Position numbers and translations under genes: made by a program
Shown here: positions 1-11,700 of the stretch, one piece after another
How positions within the stretch are numbered: the stretch's first letter is position 1
Layout: each line of letters begins with the position of its first letter
DNA from: Ilyonectria destructans
Taxonomy: Eukaryota > Ascomycota > Sordariomycetes > Hypocreales > Nectriaceae
Length of the DNA: 64,000 nt
Assembly: GCA_020740775.1 (NCBI GenBank)
Contig: JAHEWK010000029.1
Location: 372,001-436,000, forward strand
Direction: 5' to 3'
The notes under the pieces: model-generated
Told to the model about the DNA's origin: nothing
The model's input: only the letters and a program-made list of their open reading frames with translations
Database searches by the model: none

Positions 1-1
1 T

Positions 2-307
2 GTTCAAGTTGTCCTAGAAGGGGGCAACCGCAGCCAACTGAACCCCTTTGCGCTACCCTTCACTCATCAGCCCCTGGGCTTATCACAGGCAGAAGAAGAA
101 GCCGTGATAGATAAGATTATGGAAGAAATTACTGCGCAGGAAGTGGTAGATGATGAAGATGATGATAATCGTCTTATTACGCTGAGGAATCCTCATTTGA
201 ATGCATCATGGTCTTCTTCTGACGACGATGAAGATGCCTCTTTTATTGTTAGTGTAGGGCGGCGAATTACATTGCCGCCGGGACGTAAGCGAATGTATCA
301 GGAATAA
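2..307 (+). CDS. C-terminal end of a transposase-like protein (partial)
   Basis: The reading frame is open from the left edge and ends at TAA 305-307, so only about 101 C-terminal residues are present and the start lies outside the window. The tail has an acidic run (residues near DDEDDDN and SSSDDDEDA) and ends in a basic PPGRKRMYQE. Acidic, serine-rich tails of this kind are common at the C-termini of fungal DDE transposases, but no catalytic motif lies inside the window, so the family is not assigned. The next 180 bp are AT-rich, which would suit the end of a transposon. It could equally be the tail of an ordinary nuclear protein. Confidence 0.45.
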   Translation, partial: VQVVLEGGNRSQLNPFALPFTHQPLGLSQAEEEAVIDKIMEEITAQEVVDDEDDDNRLITLRNPHLNASWSSSDDDEDASFIVSVGRRITLPPGRKRMYQE

Positions 308-1132
308 GAACAACAGCCCTCATTCCACCATATATAGAGAAAAATATAAAAAAGAAAATACAGCACGTATAATAGTACCTATACTTTACTGTGAATTGAT
401 TTTTTGAAGATATCTTTAAGTTTGATGAGGAGATATTGATTTGAAGGTCTGATAGAGGGATACGAAGGCGTCAAAGATACGATGAATGCAGCCATCTCTC
501 CAGGGGAGAGATGGGGGCGTAAAGGGCCTGCCCCACCTACTCAACCCATCGAGTAGGACTCGTTGCAGTTGTCATTGGGAGAGGGAGGAGCAGTTGGGGA
601 GGGTGGTACTTTTAGTGCTCCATTTTAGCAGAAAAGGAGGTAAAATCGCACACAGAAAGATTGCTGTTGGTACAAAACCGGCTTGGCTTCGCCTGGGTAC
701 CACTGTGTGGCAGATCCAGCCTGCCTACAGTGGCTGCAGCTGCCTGCTACAGCTGCTACCCCCTAAACCGGCAAAGCTTTCATCTGTGTATAAGAGCTGC
801 ACGGCTCCCGTGCAGCTTCACATGGAGCTCTTGCTCCTCAGATAATTCTCATCAATTAATATGATGCCAAATGTGATCCTTGCGGAGCCAATTGTCTGAC
901 ACACAGTCTATACCGTGTAACTTTAAGCGATACTGGCCGCTGCCACGACCGCCACCCTGTGGAGCACTGGGCAGTTCAGCAACTCGCGCCATTCCAAGTT
1001 GAGGTTGCCGCCGCGCTAATCCGTAAAGTGCTCGCCCACAGATGCTTATTAACTAAGGAGCATTTATCTAGGGCCTGACATTGTCTTCCCTAAACCGTAA
1101 CTTCCCTCAACCACCACCTGCATAGTTAAGAC
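308..1132. other. Intergenic stretch, no gene recognised
   Basis: I see no credible coding sequence. About 310-470 is AT-rich. A short hairpin-capable run (TCTCTCC AGGG GAGAGA) lies near 494-511. The stretch 640-840 has some open frames but no recognisable motif and no plausible splice pattern. It probably holds the promoter of the regulator starting at 1133. Confidence 0.5.
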
Positions 1133-2694
1133 ATGTTTGCAAACTTTGAGCTGTGGTCGGGTGGCATGGTCGAGTACTCGACCAAGGCAAGTCTGCCGCG
1201 ATCCACAAGCGGTTGCATTCCCTGTACGTTCCTTGACCCCTGCTCTCAGCGCAACTCGCCTACTGCCAACGGCGCTAATTACGTGTGACCAAAGGCCGCC
1301 GCACCAAGAAAAAGTGCGACGAGAGGCGGCCGGCTTGCGGGCGCTGTGTACGGCGAGGTCAAGGCGAGTGCACTTGGCCGCGGCCTACATCCTCGCCCTC
1401 CTCCGCCACGGGCCCAGATGACGGACAGCAGCCTCAGGATGGGAGAGAGACTACTCTGTGCACAGTGAGGCCTAGCACCGATTCTGTGCTTGGCATATGT
1501 GCCACCATGCCGGGTATCCAACCTGCGTTTGCCTGGGAGCTGATGTGCTATGCCAACCGCGCAATTCACGGCGCCTACTTTGACGATCACTACTCCATCT
1601 TTATCCCCTTACTCCCGCTGCTGGCCGAGTTTCCCTCTTATGCTTACACATGGCTGGCACTAGGGGCTGCTCAACTGGCGCAGCAACTACCGTCCGCAGA
1701 GAACCCATTGCGACTCATGTCGCTAGAATACCACTCGCAGGCAATAGGCGGCCTGCGCCAACACCTCCACTCTGCCCCAGTACCTCAGGAATGGGCCCTG
1801 TGCTCCATGCTGCTACTTCACATTTTCGAAAAGTTTGGCGACGGGTACCGATCGCCCTCGGATGTACATGTTAAGTCGGCGCGAAGCATCTTTCTCCGCC
1901 ATTTCACTCATTCGCCTCCGAGAGACATGCGCCACATTCTACAGCTAGAGAGCCTGGTATACCGAGTCGCCATTACTAGCACTTTCCGGCTAGGGCCCAT
2001 GTGTCACCTGGAGGAATACTCCTCCCTGGACGAGCTCCTCGATATATAGGCGTCGTCACCGATCACTTGTGGTTTGTGGCAACATAGCCTCTGGATCGGT
2101 CTGCGGCCGCCCATATTCAATGCAGTCTTTAAGCTATCAGTCCTCCTCCGTCTCGTGCCCCTCCAACCTTCCTGGAGGTCTGAGCTGGACAAGCTAGAGG
2201 GCAACTTTCGGCACTATCTTGGGCCTTATGAGGCGTGGCCGTCGCACATGGGCGACCCAGATCATCCACCGGATAGCGGTGGCAGGCCTTGCTTGTCGCT
2301 AGCAGACCAGGCCCGCGCCGCGCACTGCCTTTACGCTTATGCCTGCCACATAATCACGACCAAATTGCGGGACCCTGAGTCAACGCAGTCCGGGGATCAG
2401 GTCCGTCGAGTATCCCGCCTCGGTTTCCGCCTTCTGGCGTACCTGGCAAAAGCCGGGTTCCTATCACCAGTGTTGATATGGCCAGCCACCATCATCAGTC
2501 TCGCCGCGTCGAGTCCGGAGGACCAGGATATAGCGACGCTGTACATCAACGGTCTAGCCCAGAAGTCTGGATCACGGGCCATTACATCAGTAATGCGCCT
2601 TCTGCACCTTGCATGGACGAGAACCAGTAAAGAATGGCCGGCCGGAACGAATATACTCTTTGACTTCGAAGCGCTCGGCGACGTTTTTATCTGA
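1133..2694 (+). pseudogene. Zn2Cys6 transcription factor with one in-frame stop
   Basis: Fungal binuclear zinc-cluster regulator, expected to be a nuclear DNA-binding protein. The model is ATG 1133, exon 1 1133-1223, intron 1224-1294 (GTACGT..AAAG, 71 bp), exon 2 1295-2694, 497 codons. The splice rebuilds a perfect C-x2-C-x6-C-x6-C-x2-C-x7-C cluster: Cys28, 31, 38, 45, 48, 56. The rest resembles the Fungal_trans_2 type middle region. TAG at 2047-2049 (codon 282) interrupts an otherwise continuous frame, and readthrough gives the family-like segment SLWIGLRPPIFNAVFKL. TGG or CAG to TAG would be a RIP-compatible C:G to T:A change. A weak intron (GT near 2000 to AG 2091) could also remove the stop. 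The gene is followed directly by decayed transposons. Confidence 0.75.
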
Positions 2695-2726
2695 ATGGCA
2701 ATGAACTTGCATGGCTTTGGGCAAGC

Positions 2727-3060
2727 GTGGGAGACCCTGAAGACAATGGACTATCTGTTCGTAAATTCAGGCAGGCTGCGGAGGACGCCCGGTTCGAGGA
2801 AGCCTCTCATTTCAAGTCGGGAATTGACTGCGGATGGGCGAAGCTCGAAGAGACTATTACGTCAAAACGGATCGTACACCTGTCCATCGAGCCGCGCTAG
2901 CGCTTCACCCATCCTATGGCTATGACTACTCTGAGCGGCACTGGAAAGTCGCGATGGACAAGCCTCAATGGTACAGAGACATGCAGTCCGCTGTTGGTAA
3001 CCTGTTCGATGAACACGCCAGACAGGCTGAAGTGGAAACGCAGGCTCAGGCGGGGCTTTT
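2727..3060 (+). pseudogene. hAT transposase fragment, frameshifted
   Basis: Two adjoining frames encode a piece of the C-terminal part of a fungal hAT transposase. The first frame (about 2727-2850) reads FRQAAEDARFEEASHFKSG..WAKLEE. After a shift near 2850 the next frame reads YYVKTDRTPVHRAALALHPS then YDYSERHWK, the segment that precedes the dimerisation region in this family. The assignment comes from remembered family motifs. No terminal repeats or target duplication were found. The open frame runs on without a break into MULE-like sequence, so the two transposon relics are fused. Confidence 0.6.
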
Positions 3061-3149
3061 GGAGAGTGAAGGTGGCGAGACCGATGCTGAGGTCGACGAT
3101 TATGGTTCCTTTGGGAAAAGGTCAATCCGCTCCTTGAGTACGCAGCGAA

Positions 3150-4628
3150 AGAAAGCCAAGACAATCAGGCTTGTTGGCATAGTATGGACCGTCCCAGACT
3201 GTCTCCGAATGTGGAAACGCTATCCGGAAATAATGAGCTTCGACAACACGTACAATACAAACCGCTTCAAGCTGCCGCTCTTTAAGATTATGGGGCAGAC
3301 CTGCCTAAAATCCGTGTACAACGCCGCATTCGGTTTGGTCGATAATGAGAGACGCGAAGGGTTCCAATTCCTCACGGTAGCGGTCAGAGACTTGACCGAG
3401 AGGCATGCGATTCCACTACCAGATGTTGTTATTACCGACTAGGATCAGGCGATGAAGGAAGCACTGGATAGCCAGTATCCCGAGATGCCAGCAACAGCTA
3501 TGTATCCACCATATCAACGCAAACGTTCCTCTTAATGCGAAGCGGAAGTGGAAGAACGCAAAGGAAGATGGGGAAAGTGTCGAAGGCGGTAGCTCTGGCA
3601 GTGAACAGACGCAGGCAGTGTTGTCTCCGGGTGATATGGAGGTTGTGCTCGCAGCAGAGAGACAAGAATGCCCGCTGGCCCAGAGTAACCTCGCTGCGCC
3701 TGTACCGCACAACTACCGCGGTGTCCTCGACCTGTGGAAGTTCGTCGCTTTTGCAGAGACAAAAGAAGAGCACGAAAAGGCTTGGGTACGCCTATGTGAC
3801 AAGTTCAACGACCAGCAGGCCATCCTTATGTGCCTCTACAAGACGTACTTGCCCATACGAGCGCAATGGGCACAATGCTTCATCAAAAAGTACCGCAATT
3901 TTGGGGTTCGGATGACTTCCGGCACCGAGGCCAGCAACAACAATGTTCAGAGTTACCTGCTCAAGGGGATGAGCCATTTGTACTCGCTGTTTGAGGCTTT
4001 CGAGGCCATGCTTAATGATCAAGAGCGAGACTTCATCGATGCCTGTTCGCAGGATGAGGTACTGACTTCTCGTACACATTCTGGCCCCGGCTCAAAGTAT
4101 CTGGGAGAACTTCGCACGGTGATGTCTGAGCCGGGGCTCAAGCTTGTTGCCAAAGAACATCGGCGTGCTTTGAGATCGACACCAAGCAAGTCACGTCCTT
4201 GGCCGGAGACGGTAGGGGATTGCAACGAGGATTGTTCCGTCTCATTGCAGCTGGGGATACCGTGCTACCATACAATTTACAGGAAATTAGCAGCAGGAAC
4301 GCCCTTGACGAAATGGGACGTTCACCCTCGGTGGCATCTTAGGGAGCCAGACTCGCGCAATCCCTGCCGTCGAATCCTCGACCCCAAGATCGCGGCATGT
4401 CTCCGAGGCCGGCCGAAGAATGCTGCGCAGCCAGTCCCCGAGGGCATGAGAGTTCGGCCACCAAATCGCAGTCGAGCAGCGTCGGGCAAGACCGGCCCAA
4501 GCAGTAAGCACACTCGCAAGTTGGCTATCCTTGGGCCGGGAAAGCAGACAGGCGTGCGGCAAGCTGGCTGTAGGAGGCAACCTAGTAGTATACGGAGGCG
4601 ACGGTCAGAATGGGAGACCACTTCATGA
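3150..4628 (+). pseudogene. MULE (Mutator-like, Hop-type) transposase, decayed
   Basis: Mutator-like element transposase of the fungal MULE type. Key pieces are the first catalytic-Asp region (MSFDNTYNTNRFKLPLFKI), the segment IPLPDVVITD, a helical region with FGVRMTSGTEASNN, and a C-terminal Cys/His cluster (CNEDCSVSLQLGIPCYHTI) that looks like a degenerate SWIM finger. It is broken by TAG at 3440-3442, just after VITD, and by an extra base near 3488 that shifts the frame; from 3489 the frame is open to TGA 4626-4628. Family members use this protein for cut-and-paste transposition in the nucleus. I could not find its terminal inverted repeats. Confidence 0.75.
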
Positions 4629-4864
4629 AGAGAAGAAGGAAGCTCTGCCAAGGCGCAGGCGGGAAGGCTCTGTCAAGCGGCCTGCCGTTTCAGCGTGCGC
4701 GGTCCGACCAAGTTCTGGTGGCGAGGGTAACAATAAGGATTGTATCTACGTCCGGGTATAATTTGGACAGTCTTTATGTTGGAGATCACAAGTGTGAGGC
4801 GACCAAGTCGGTGGCAAAGGCGTGGAAGAAGGTGGAACATTCCACAGAGATCGTGCCTGTACAT

Positions 4865-4887
4865 AAATAGTAGTTCTCCTACTATTT
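4865..4887. repeat. Short perfect hairpin
   Basis: AAATAGTAG and CTACTATTT form a 9-bp inverted repeat around a TTCTC loop. It lies about 240 bp after the MULE relic. It may be part of that element's end, or chance in AT-rich DNA. Confidence 0.4.
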
Positions 4888-6845
4888 ATTTAGTATGAAT
4901 TAAGCAACTTGAATCTTCTCATTTCAACAGGGAGGATGCAGGAAGCCGGGCGCAGCTGACCACGAAGGCGGCTGTTGGGGGCGCACAAGTTGCACAGAGT
5001 GATGCAGGGCCCTTGTTTAATCCACCAACCTCGTACCCGATTGGAAACTTTACGCACTTGCCAAGCTTTTCAACGACTCGTATCTGCTCGAGGGCCACTC
5101 AGCTGAGGGGCTGAGTTTGGGCTGACTCTTCCTGGCCGCCTCTCAGAGGAGTACCAGAAAATGGTGAGGAAGAGGAGGATATGACAGAGGGCGACAGGGA
5201 GACGACTTATACCCCCCCGAGCACCAGGTCGAGGAGGTTCCGTGATCGGCGCGCTCGCCATCCATGACCGCAGACTAGTAAATCGGAAAGGCCTCAGCAT
5301 GCCATGACCTGCATGCCCAGCCTCTTGGACGTCGGCGGCGCGGTCCAACTTGACCTTTACCCTGGTAAATTCCGCTGGGGGAGGAGAGCCCCTGCCGTGG
5401 CATGGAGCCGGGTCCGTTGTGATTGTCATTTCGTCGCCGAGGGCGAAGAGTGATAAGAGTTACTAGCCGCGAGACTCATGGCTCTACTCCACGCAGGCTC
5501 CACGAATGCCGTGATATCTGACCTTGACGCCGGGAGTTTGACCCTCATCCTCCTGGTCTCCTCGATCCAAAGCCTTCGTCACCCACGATCTAGCGTGTTG
5601 GCCGCGAGATTCGACCCTTGTGTTCAAGGATGAGTTCGTCCGAATCCCACCCCGAGTCTCGGCAGGTGTCCGTGTAGGAGGCCAGTCAAGGGTCATGACC
5701 AGGGTGTGTCCTTCTGCGAGGGCGTCTCTTGGGTGCAGGGACACTTGGATGTTTGCGGGGCCAACATCGGAAGACTTGCGTGGCAGAGGCAAGGGAGGTG
5801 GGGACCCCTACGTCAAGGGCTTGCTCCTGATGGTGGTCAGATTAAGGGACGTGATTGACGAGATGGGCTCGGGGTCTGTACCAAGCCTGCGCCAACCAGG
5901 GCCGGGCAACAACTATGGTATCTCAAGACGTCGTTGCCCAAGAGTAGCGTCTGGGCTCCGCCCCTTTCACAGGGTCCGTCCTGGCTAGTCAAAGTGGCTC
6001 AGACCAGCCTGTGATGTCGCACTGCAGCACATCATCACTCACGCAACCTCCGTAGCTCACAAGAGATGGCTGAAGGAAGTGCGACGTCGTGTGGATTTGT
6101 TCGACTTGGCAACTGGGAAAAATCTGCGCGCAGTATTCGTCATGCTCCGGCCTCGTCGTGGGGTGACAGAGCCCGAAGCGACCAGACAGAGGACGTTGTT
6201 GCGTCCAACCGGTACCATTATCGCAATGACGCGATATGGCAGGCGGTGTCGTGCTCAAGAAGTGCGGCTGCGATTGAAGGAGGCCGGCATGGCCAAGAGT
6301 TGGTAACATCTTGGCATCCCACTGTGGATGAGCCGCGAAGCTTTGGACCGAGCCGTGATGTCGAGACCCATCCATCAATCCATGGCCAAGGTCGTCCGGT
6401 CCTGCCCGGCATCTGCTAACAACTCAGATATTCCTGATCACGCAATGGACATCCGCGGCTTTTACCTAAAAACTCAGCCCCCTCCGTTTGCCGAGCCAGG
6501 GGCTTTGCTCCGCCCCCGAACGCCTCGCGGGATGTGGAAGTGGGAGGACAATCGATTGGTGTACAATATCAGGGGTTCTTGAGCTTTCCCACGTCTGTTC
6601 AGGTCTCTTTAGGCATGAAAGTAAGCTTAATTGAACTGCCCGAGGACGGCCGGTCACAATGGTGGTGGATCTCCTGAATGTGCGCACACCACATGCCTTT
6701 GCCCTTCTCAATTGTAGGTACGACGATCCTTGTTGAAACCATAACGCTTGTATCGCTGTATATTTCTGCTGCTGAATCAATGGCGACCGAGAATTGTTCA
6801 AGACCCTTATGTTTGTGACCCCCCGTCCACTGGCCTTAGCGGTGC
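4888..6845. other. Long stretch without a recognised gene
   Basis: GC-rich DNA with several overlapping open frames on both strands, none with an ATG-started product I recognise and none with supporting introns. A minus-strand frame at 5484-5792 (around LHPRDALAEGHTLVMTLDWP) looks the most protein-like but is not placed in any family. Decayed gene or transposon remains are the likely content. Confidence 0.4.
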
Positions 6846-7373
6846 CTACGCCTCGAGTGGCTTCAGCATGATGATATCGTGGTGGACCGTTTTTCCCATA
6901 GTGAAGTAGTCGTCACCGACATATTGAAACCCCCACCTCTCATAGGCATTCCGAGTAGGCTTGTTCTTCGAGTAAGAGCTCAGCCATATGCTTCGGTAAC
7001 CATATCTCATGGCTGCCTTCTCGATACACCGGAGGAGCCCCCAACCAACACCACGTCCATGAGTGTTTGTGTCCACATACATCCGCTGGAGTTCCACTGT
7101 GCCTTCGATGGCTTCGACGCAGGGTTTTATCGTCTGAAGCGCCAGGGTCGAGAAACCGCGGACGTTGCCCTCTTGGTCGACCGCCACGAATATGTTTCTC
7201 TCGCTGTTTTCGATCTCTGCAGAAATGGCAGACGGCGTGTAGGTCGAGCCAAGATATTCCTCCAAATCATGAGAAGGGACCGCGTGCCCAAACGTTTTCT
7301 CAGAGACGGAGGCGCCCAGCCGTGCAATGCCGGCGGCATCGGCCAATGTGGCTGGTCGAAAGTCGTACGCCAT
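6846..7373 (-). CDS. GNAT-family N-acetyltransferase
   Basis: Intact, intronless 175-residue protein. The ATG at 7373 (MAYDFRPATLADAAG) is chosen over an upstream TTG because fungi start at ATG and the GNAT fold begins there. GNAT enzymes move acetyl from acetyl-CoA to an amine. The acetyl-CoA loop (motif A) is visible as RMYVDTNTHGRGVGWGLL, near residues 106-123, and motif B as NAYERWGFQYVG near residues 147-158. The length is normal for a single-domain GNAT. There is no signal peptide or membrane segment, so a cytosolic enzyme is likely. The substrate cannot be inferred. The gene is divergent from the homeobox-C2H2 regulator, with about 390 bp between the starts. Confidence 0.85.
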   Translation of the reverse strand: MAYDFRPATLADAAGIARLGASVSEKTFGHAVPSHDLEEYLGSTYTPSAISAEIENSERNIFVAVDQEGNVRGFSTLALQTIKPCVEAIEGTVELQRMYVDTNTHGRGVGWGLLRCIEKAAMRYGYRSIWLSSYSKNKPTRNAYERWGFQYVGDDYFTMGKTVHHDIIMLKPLEA

Positions 7374-7767
7374 GATGTAGGTAGTTATTCTGCAAATTTC
7401 AATGACTTGTGCAGAAGACAAGTCGTTTGTTCGGGTTCGAAGACTCTCGAGCGCCAGGCGTATCTCTACGGGGAATTTTGCGATGAGATACCTCGCTTGG
7501 TCGGACGCTAGAACAGACGGTCTTTTTGTGTCTGAGGCGCCGGCGAAGTCATGTCAAGTCGGTGGGGCCCTCGTCACGCCCTACGCGTCAAAGGGATCAA
7601 TTGTGATTGAACATCTTCCATCTCAGCACCATTTTGCAGGCCGAACCTGCGTCTCATTCATCTGCGACCACGATAAGGCGTAACACATTACGACTGACGG
7701 GCGATCTGATTTGCCCGATGCGGCGGATCTCAATCTTCTCACCGACCCCTCACCGCCGGTCCTCGAC

Positions 7768-10340
7768 ATGGCCTCGTTTTTCAACGACGCCTCAACCCTG
7801 GACCCCGCCTTGGATGACTTGGCTTCCTGGGGATCCCGGGACAACGAGACTGGCGACAGCTTCGCCGGCATAAGAGACACGGCTCATCCGACACCGATAA
7901 GCCCCTACGAGCCCTCCACTGGTCCTTCAACCCCCGGGCCGGGCCACGCTCAGAGCCGCACGGCCAAGTCGACAGCCTCCAAGGTCGCGAACCGCTTCTC
8001 CTCGGAATCCGTCAGAATACTGCGGCAATGGCTGAAAGACCACGAATTGCACCCGTATGCCTCAGCTCACGATGTGGAGGTGATACAGGGCCAGACGGGA
8101 CTCACTAAGCAACAAGTGAACAGCTGGCTGTCCAACGCCCGCCGGCGATACAAATTCCACACACCTCCTGTATCCTCGCGGCTGGGTCGAGCCTTGCCTG
8201 AAACTACCTCAAGTGGGCAACCGCCTGTCGATATACCTCGAAGGCGGCCCACTCCTTCTCCATTTGAGTCCATGAATCCCCTGGAGAGGTGGGAGAATTC
8301 GCCAACTGAGCACGAGCCCGCCAGTGTCTCTGACATCTCTCGCATCGTGGCCGCCACCCCGGCATCGCCTGCCACTCCATACTACCTGCGCGGGTCCGAC
8401 TTTTCATCAAGTGACGCCTCCTCTGTGAGTAGTGCCGGCATCTCCCGATCAAGCCGCGGGTCAGGCTCTTCAAATCACACAGACAGCCTCGCAAAGTCAC
8501 TCGGCACCCTGAACGCAAGTCGGAAGAAGCGACGGAGGATCCCGCGGCGCCAGGCAACACGCCGGACGAACCTGCTCCAGCAGTGCCATACGTATCAGTG
8601 CACATTCTGCATCGAGACCTTCAAGCACAAATACGACTGGCAACGACACGAAAAATCACTTCACCTCTCCCTCGAAAAATGGGTCTGCTCGCCAACGGGG
8701 CCGACTGCACTGCATCCGGACCTAGGACTCCAGGTCTGCGTCTACTGCGGCGCGGCCGAGCCCGGGCAATTTCACCTCGAGACTCATCACCACTCGGTTT
8801 GCCAGGAGCGCGCCATAACACACCGGACCTTTTACCGCAAGGATCACCTCCGCCAGCACTTGAAACTGGTGCACAAGTCCAACTTTATGGCCTGGCCGAT
8901 GGAGCAGTGGAAGACTGCCGGCCGCGAGATCAGGTCTCGGTGCGGCTTCTGCGATCGGCAGCTGAAGACTTGGAACAGCCGGATAGATCACTTGGCCGAG
9001 CATTTCAAGTCTGGCTGCACCATGGCTGAGTGGAAAGGGGACTGGGGGTTCGATGCGGAGATTCTCGAAATCGTGGACAATGATATGCCTCCTTGTGAGT
9101 TACACGCACCCTTTCGACCCGTGGAGTTGTACTGACCACCGCCAGATCTCATTCACTACGAGCGCATATCTCCTCTTCCCATTTCTTCCATGAGGGGCTC
9201 ACCCGATACGCCGTCCAGTGCATACGAGCTTATCAAGCTGGAGCTGGAGTACTTTACTCAAGACTGCCTCGACACGCGCGGGATGCTGCCCTTGGACGGC
9301 GAACTGCAGTACGATGGATGTTCCATCATTTTTGGTGCTGACATTATATCCTCTCAGCCGGCATCCTCGGCGCCGTCGTGGCTGCGGGACATATTCCTGT
9401 GCTCAGAAAAGTCGCAGGAGGCCCAGCTACTTCCCCTGCAGCAGATTTCGAAATCCCGGCTCAGCCAGCTGAAGATCAATGGAAAAGAGAGCATCTTCGA
9501 TGATTGTGATCTTGAGCTAGAATTGTGCAGGCTTGTCACGATACATAGCTCTGTGGGTGTGGAAATGTCCGACTACCAACTGCAGGAGGAGGCGGCCAAC
9601 ATCATATCCTACGTCGAGGCTTTCTCGCCTAGACCGTCCAAGCACTTTGCAGACTTCATCCTGCGGCAGATTTGGGGTACAACTGACTGGCTCGGGCTGT
9701 TCAGAGAACGGAGGAGGCTGCTGTTCACACAGGATCGGGGGAGGGGGCTTGATCAAACCGCCATGCCCATCATCACCGATGTGGGTCCTGGGACACCAAG
9801 CCAGCATATTTTCCCTCAGCAACTCCAAGGCAACCATATCGTGGGCCAGGAAGACCAAATAATGACATTCAGCCCCGTGACGCTGCCAGGAATGGACATG
9901 GGGGGTTCACTCATGACGACTCCCCACCGCAGCACCACGAACAGCCCCAGCGTGCACCAACGCCTCCTGCCGACGAGTGCAAATGTCGAACCATCACAGC
10001 TCCAACAAAACAGAAAGGTGCCGTTTCTCCTCATCGACCACAACAGCTATACGAGGCTCGCTGCGGGGCTTGCTCGATTCGTCACGACCATCATGTCGCC
10101 AAACAATCCGAATAGGCACATCCCGACCGACCAGGAGCTGCAATATCAAGCGCGGTGGATGTGGTATGACGAGTAGGTATACAAAGCCCGCCCATAAATG
10201 AGTCACGCAACTAATCATCTTCTATCTCTAGAGATGACCCCTGGAACCAGACGCCTGCAGACAATCCTGCATGGCTGGTAGAATTCAAACGCGGCGTCGG
10301 TCTTCCCACTGAAGATGCGCCAAGTGGGCCCATTCCGTGA
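7768..10340 (+). CDS. Homeobox (KN/TALE) plus C2H2 zinc-finger transcription factor
   Basis: Intact three-exon gene: 7768-9094, 9146-10172, 10232-10340, giving 820 residues. Introns are 51 bp (GTGAGT..CCAG, branch ACTGAC) and 59 bp (GTAGGT..CTAG, branch CTAAT), and the frame closes exactly. A TALE/KN-like homeodomain lies near residues 76-129 (RFSSESVRILRQWLKDHELH through WLSNARRRYK). A basic run RKKRRRIPRR (252-261) could be a nuclear signal. C2H2 fingers follow: Cys278, Cys281, His294, His299; a less regular one near 324-369; and Cys392, Cys395, His408, His412. The Ser/Pro-rich linkers and long C-terminal half have no domain I recognise. The protein is expected to be a nuclear DNA-binding regulator; its targets are unknown. 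The start MASFFND is the first ATG in frame. Confidence 0.88.
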
Positions 10341-11100
10341 AGGCCGATGTCACACTGAATGGATAGGATCACAATGATGATGATGAAAGCTCTTGTTTTC
10401 TAGCTAAGGGACGGGCCTAGAGCCCGTCTTTTATACATGATGAAGACGGCTGCTGCCGGAGGCGGCAGTCCGTCGCCGCCGCACAGGGGCCGGGGCCCTG
10501 TGGGTCCCGGGGACCGGGATCGCGGTCACAGGCCCGACTATGTGGTCTGAGAAGGAAGGAAAGTCGCGTTGTCTAGGAAAGCCGGAAATGAGGTTGTCAT
10601 GCCTCTCAGGATGACCCCGAAATGTAACAGCCGACACTGTCAGGCCGACGTGGGGTGTAGTCGGTCAGAGCTCGATCTTCTCTGCGCCTTAGGTTTGGTA
10701 ATGGATAATGGTTTCATCAGCATGCAACAATATCTTACCTATGCTTTAACCCTCTGAATCCGTTACGGCCCCGGACATACCGCTGTGATGCATCACCATA
10801 GTGTAAATTGGACTGACGTATGCTGTCGGCGTAGGAATCCGATGCGCCGAGGGATTCAAAGTTCTGTGTCATGGCCTCCCCGAGGACGCACCGATGGACG
10901 CCGGAGATCGCCAACTCTTCACCTTAGCGGAACGGGCCCGAAGCCGGGCTCCACTGTGCCGCCTCTACCTACCCTTCACGGTCCTCAGTGTCCGAGGCCG
11001 GCCGGCGTCTAGATATCCCGCGGTGTCCCGAGAGGCGTAGACTTTAAGGTCACACTCGTCCTATCCTCTATCGCTACCTGTAGGCCTCTCGAATGGGGGC
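10341..11100. other. Intergenic stretch with a 3' hairpin
   Basis: No gene seen. GACGGGC (10410-10416) and GCCCGTC (10422-10428) form a perfect 7-bp stem about 70 bp after the homeobox gene's stop, so it probably lies in the 3' untranslated region. The remainder up to the break of the molybdopterin oxidoreductase fragment at 11101 shows no family-like frame. Confidence 0.5.
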
Positions 11101-11700
11101 CTAACCCGCATTTTTCAGGGGTTGGGCAAGTTGAAGAAGGTATGACAGACGGATGCCGGTCCAGATGATGTTACCAATGCGCCACAGTGCTTCCGTGGGA
11201 GGCTTTATCGGGCTGCCGTAACATTCATGGAAAGAAGTGATGGAAGAGGCGCGTAGGCTGCGTAGTTGGTCGAACGTCAGGGCGAAAGGGTGCTGGACGA
11301 GGCCGTCGATGATGAGGATCCATTTGTTAACGTCGACTACGGCCGCACCCATATGGATTGTCTGGAACAATTGATCCTCGGGTGTGATGAAGTCGGAGAG
11401 CTGGTGAGGAGGGGGCGGGTGCCTTATAGTAAAACCATTTAGATCGATGCCAAGACAGGCTTCACGCGACCGGCCTTCATCAGGAACAGCCGAGTGTGCC
11501 GCCCCGAAGCCAGCATGGCTGACCGAGGTAGTCGTCATTGTGATATTTGGATATTTAGGCATAGGACCTGTAGCTGGAAAGCCTGGATGAACGAAAGACC
11601 CGGGCGTACTTACGTTCGGTTGCTGCTCTGAAATCTGTTCCACTTTCGTCGTCCCATTTATCCTCTGGAGTTCAGCATTAATTACTAACCCGGAAGACAC
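11101..11700 (-). pseudogene. Sulfite-oxidase-like molybdopterin oxidoreductase, C-terminally truncated
   Basis: The frame encodes the N-terminal part of a sulfite-oxidase/nitrate-reductase-type molybdopterin-binding domain: LNGFTIRHPPPP, then DQLFQTIHMG, then SITSFHECYGSP with the Cys expected to ligate the molybdenum cofactor, then ALWRIGNIIWTG. Family members are about 400 residues with a second dimerisation domain. Here the frame stops at 11101-11103 (..PLKNAG then TAG) and the following DNA shows no continuation, so the gene has lost its C-terminal half. The upstream GTG at 11700 is unlikely as a start; ATGs in the frame lie at MPKYPNIT and MTTTSV. An intron-like GTAAGT..CTACAG just upstream leaves the 5' end unresolved. 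Confidence 0.65.

Noticed and set aside
2695..2925. Extra C-terminal extension of the first Zn2Cys6 gene
   Set aside because: The TGA at 2692-2694 fits a natural family end; the downstream frame overlaps the hAT fragment in another phase.
5484..6419. Several overlapping 100-130-codon frames on both strands
   Set aside because: High GC content makes long chance frames likely; no ATG-started frame with a family motif or splice support was found.
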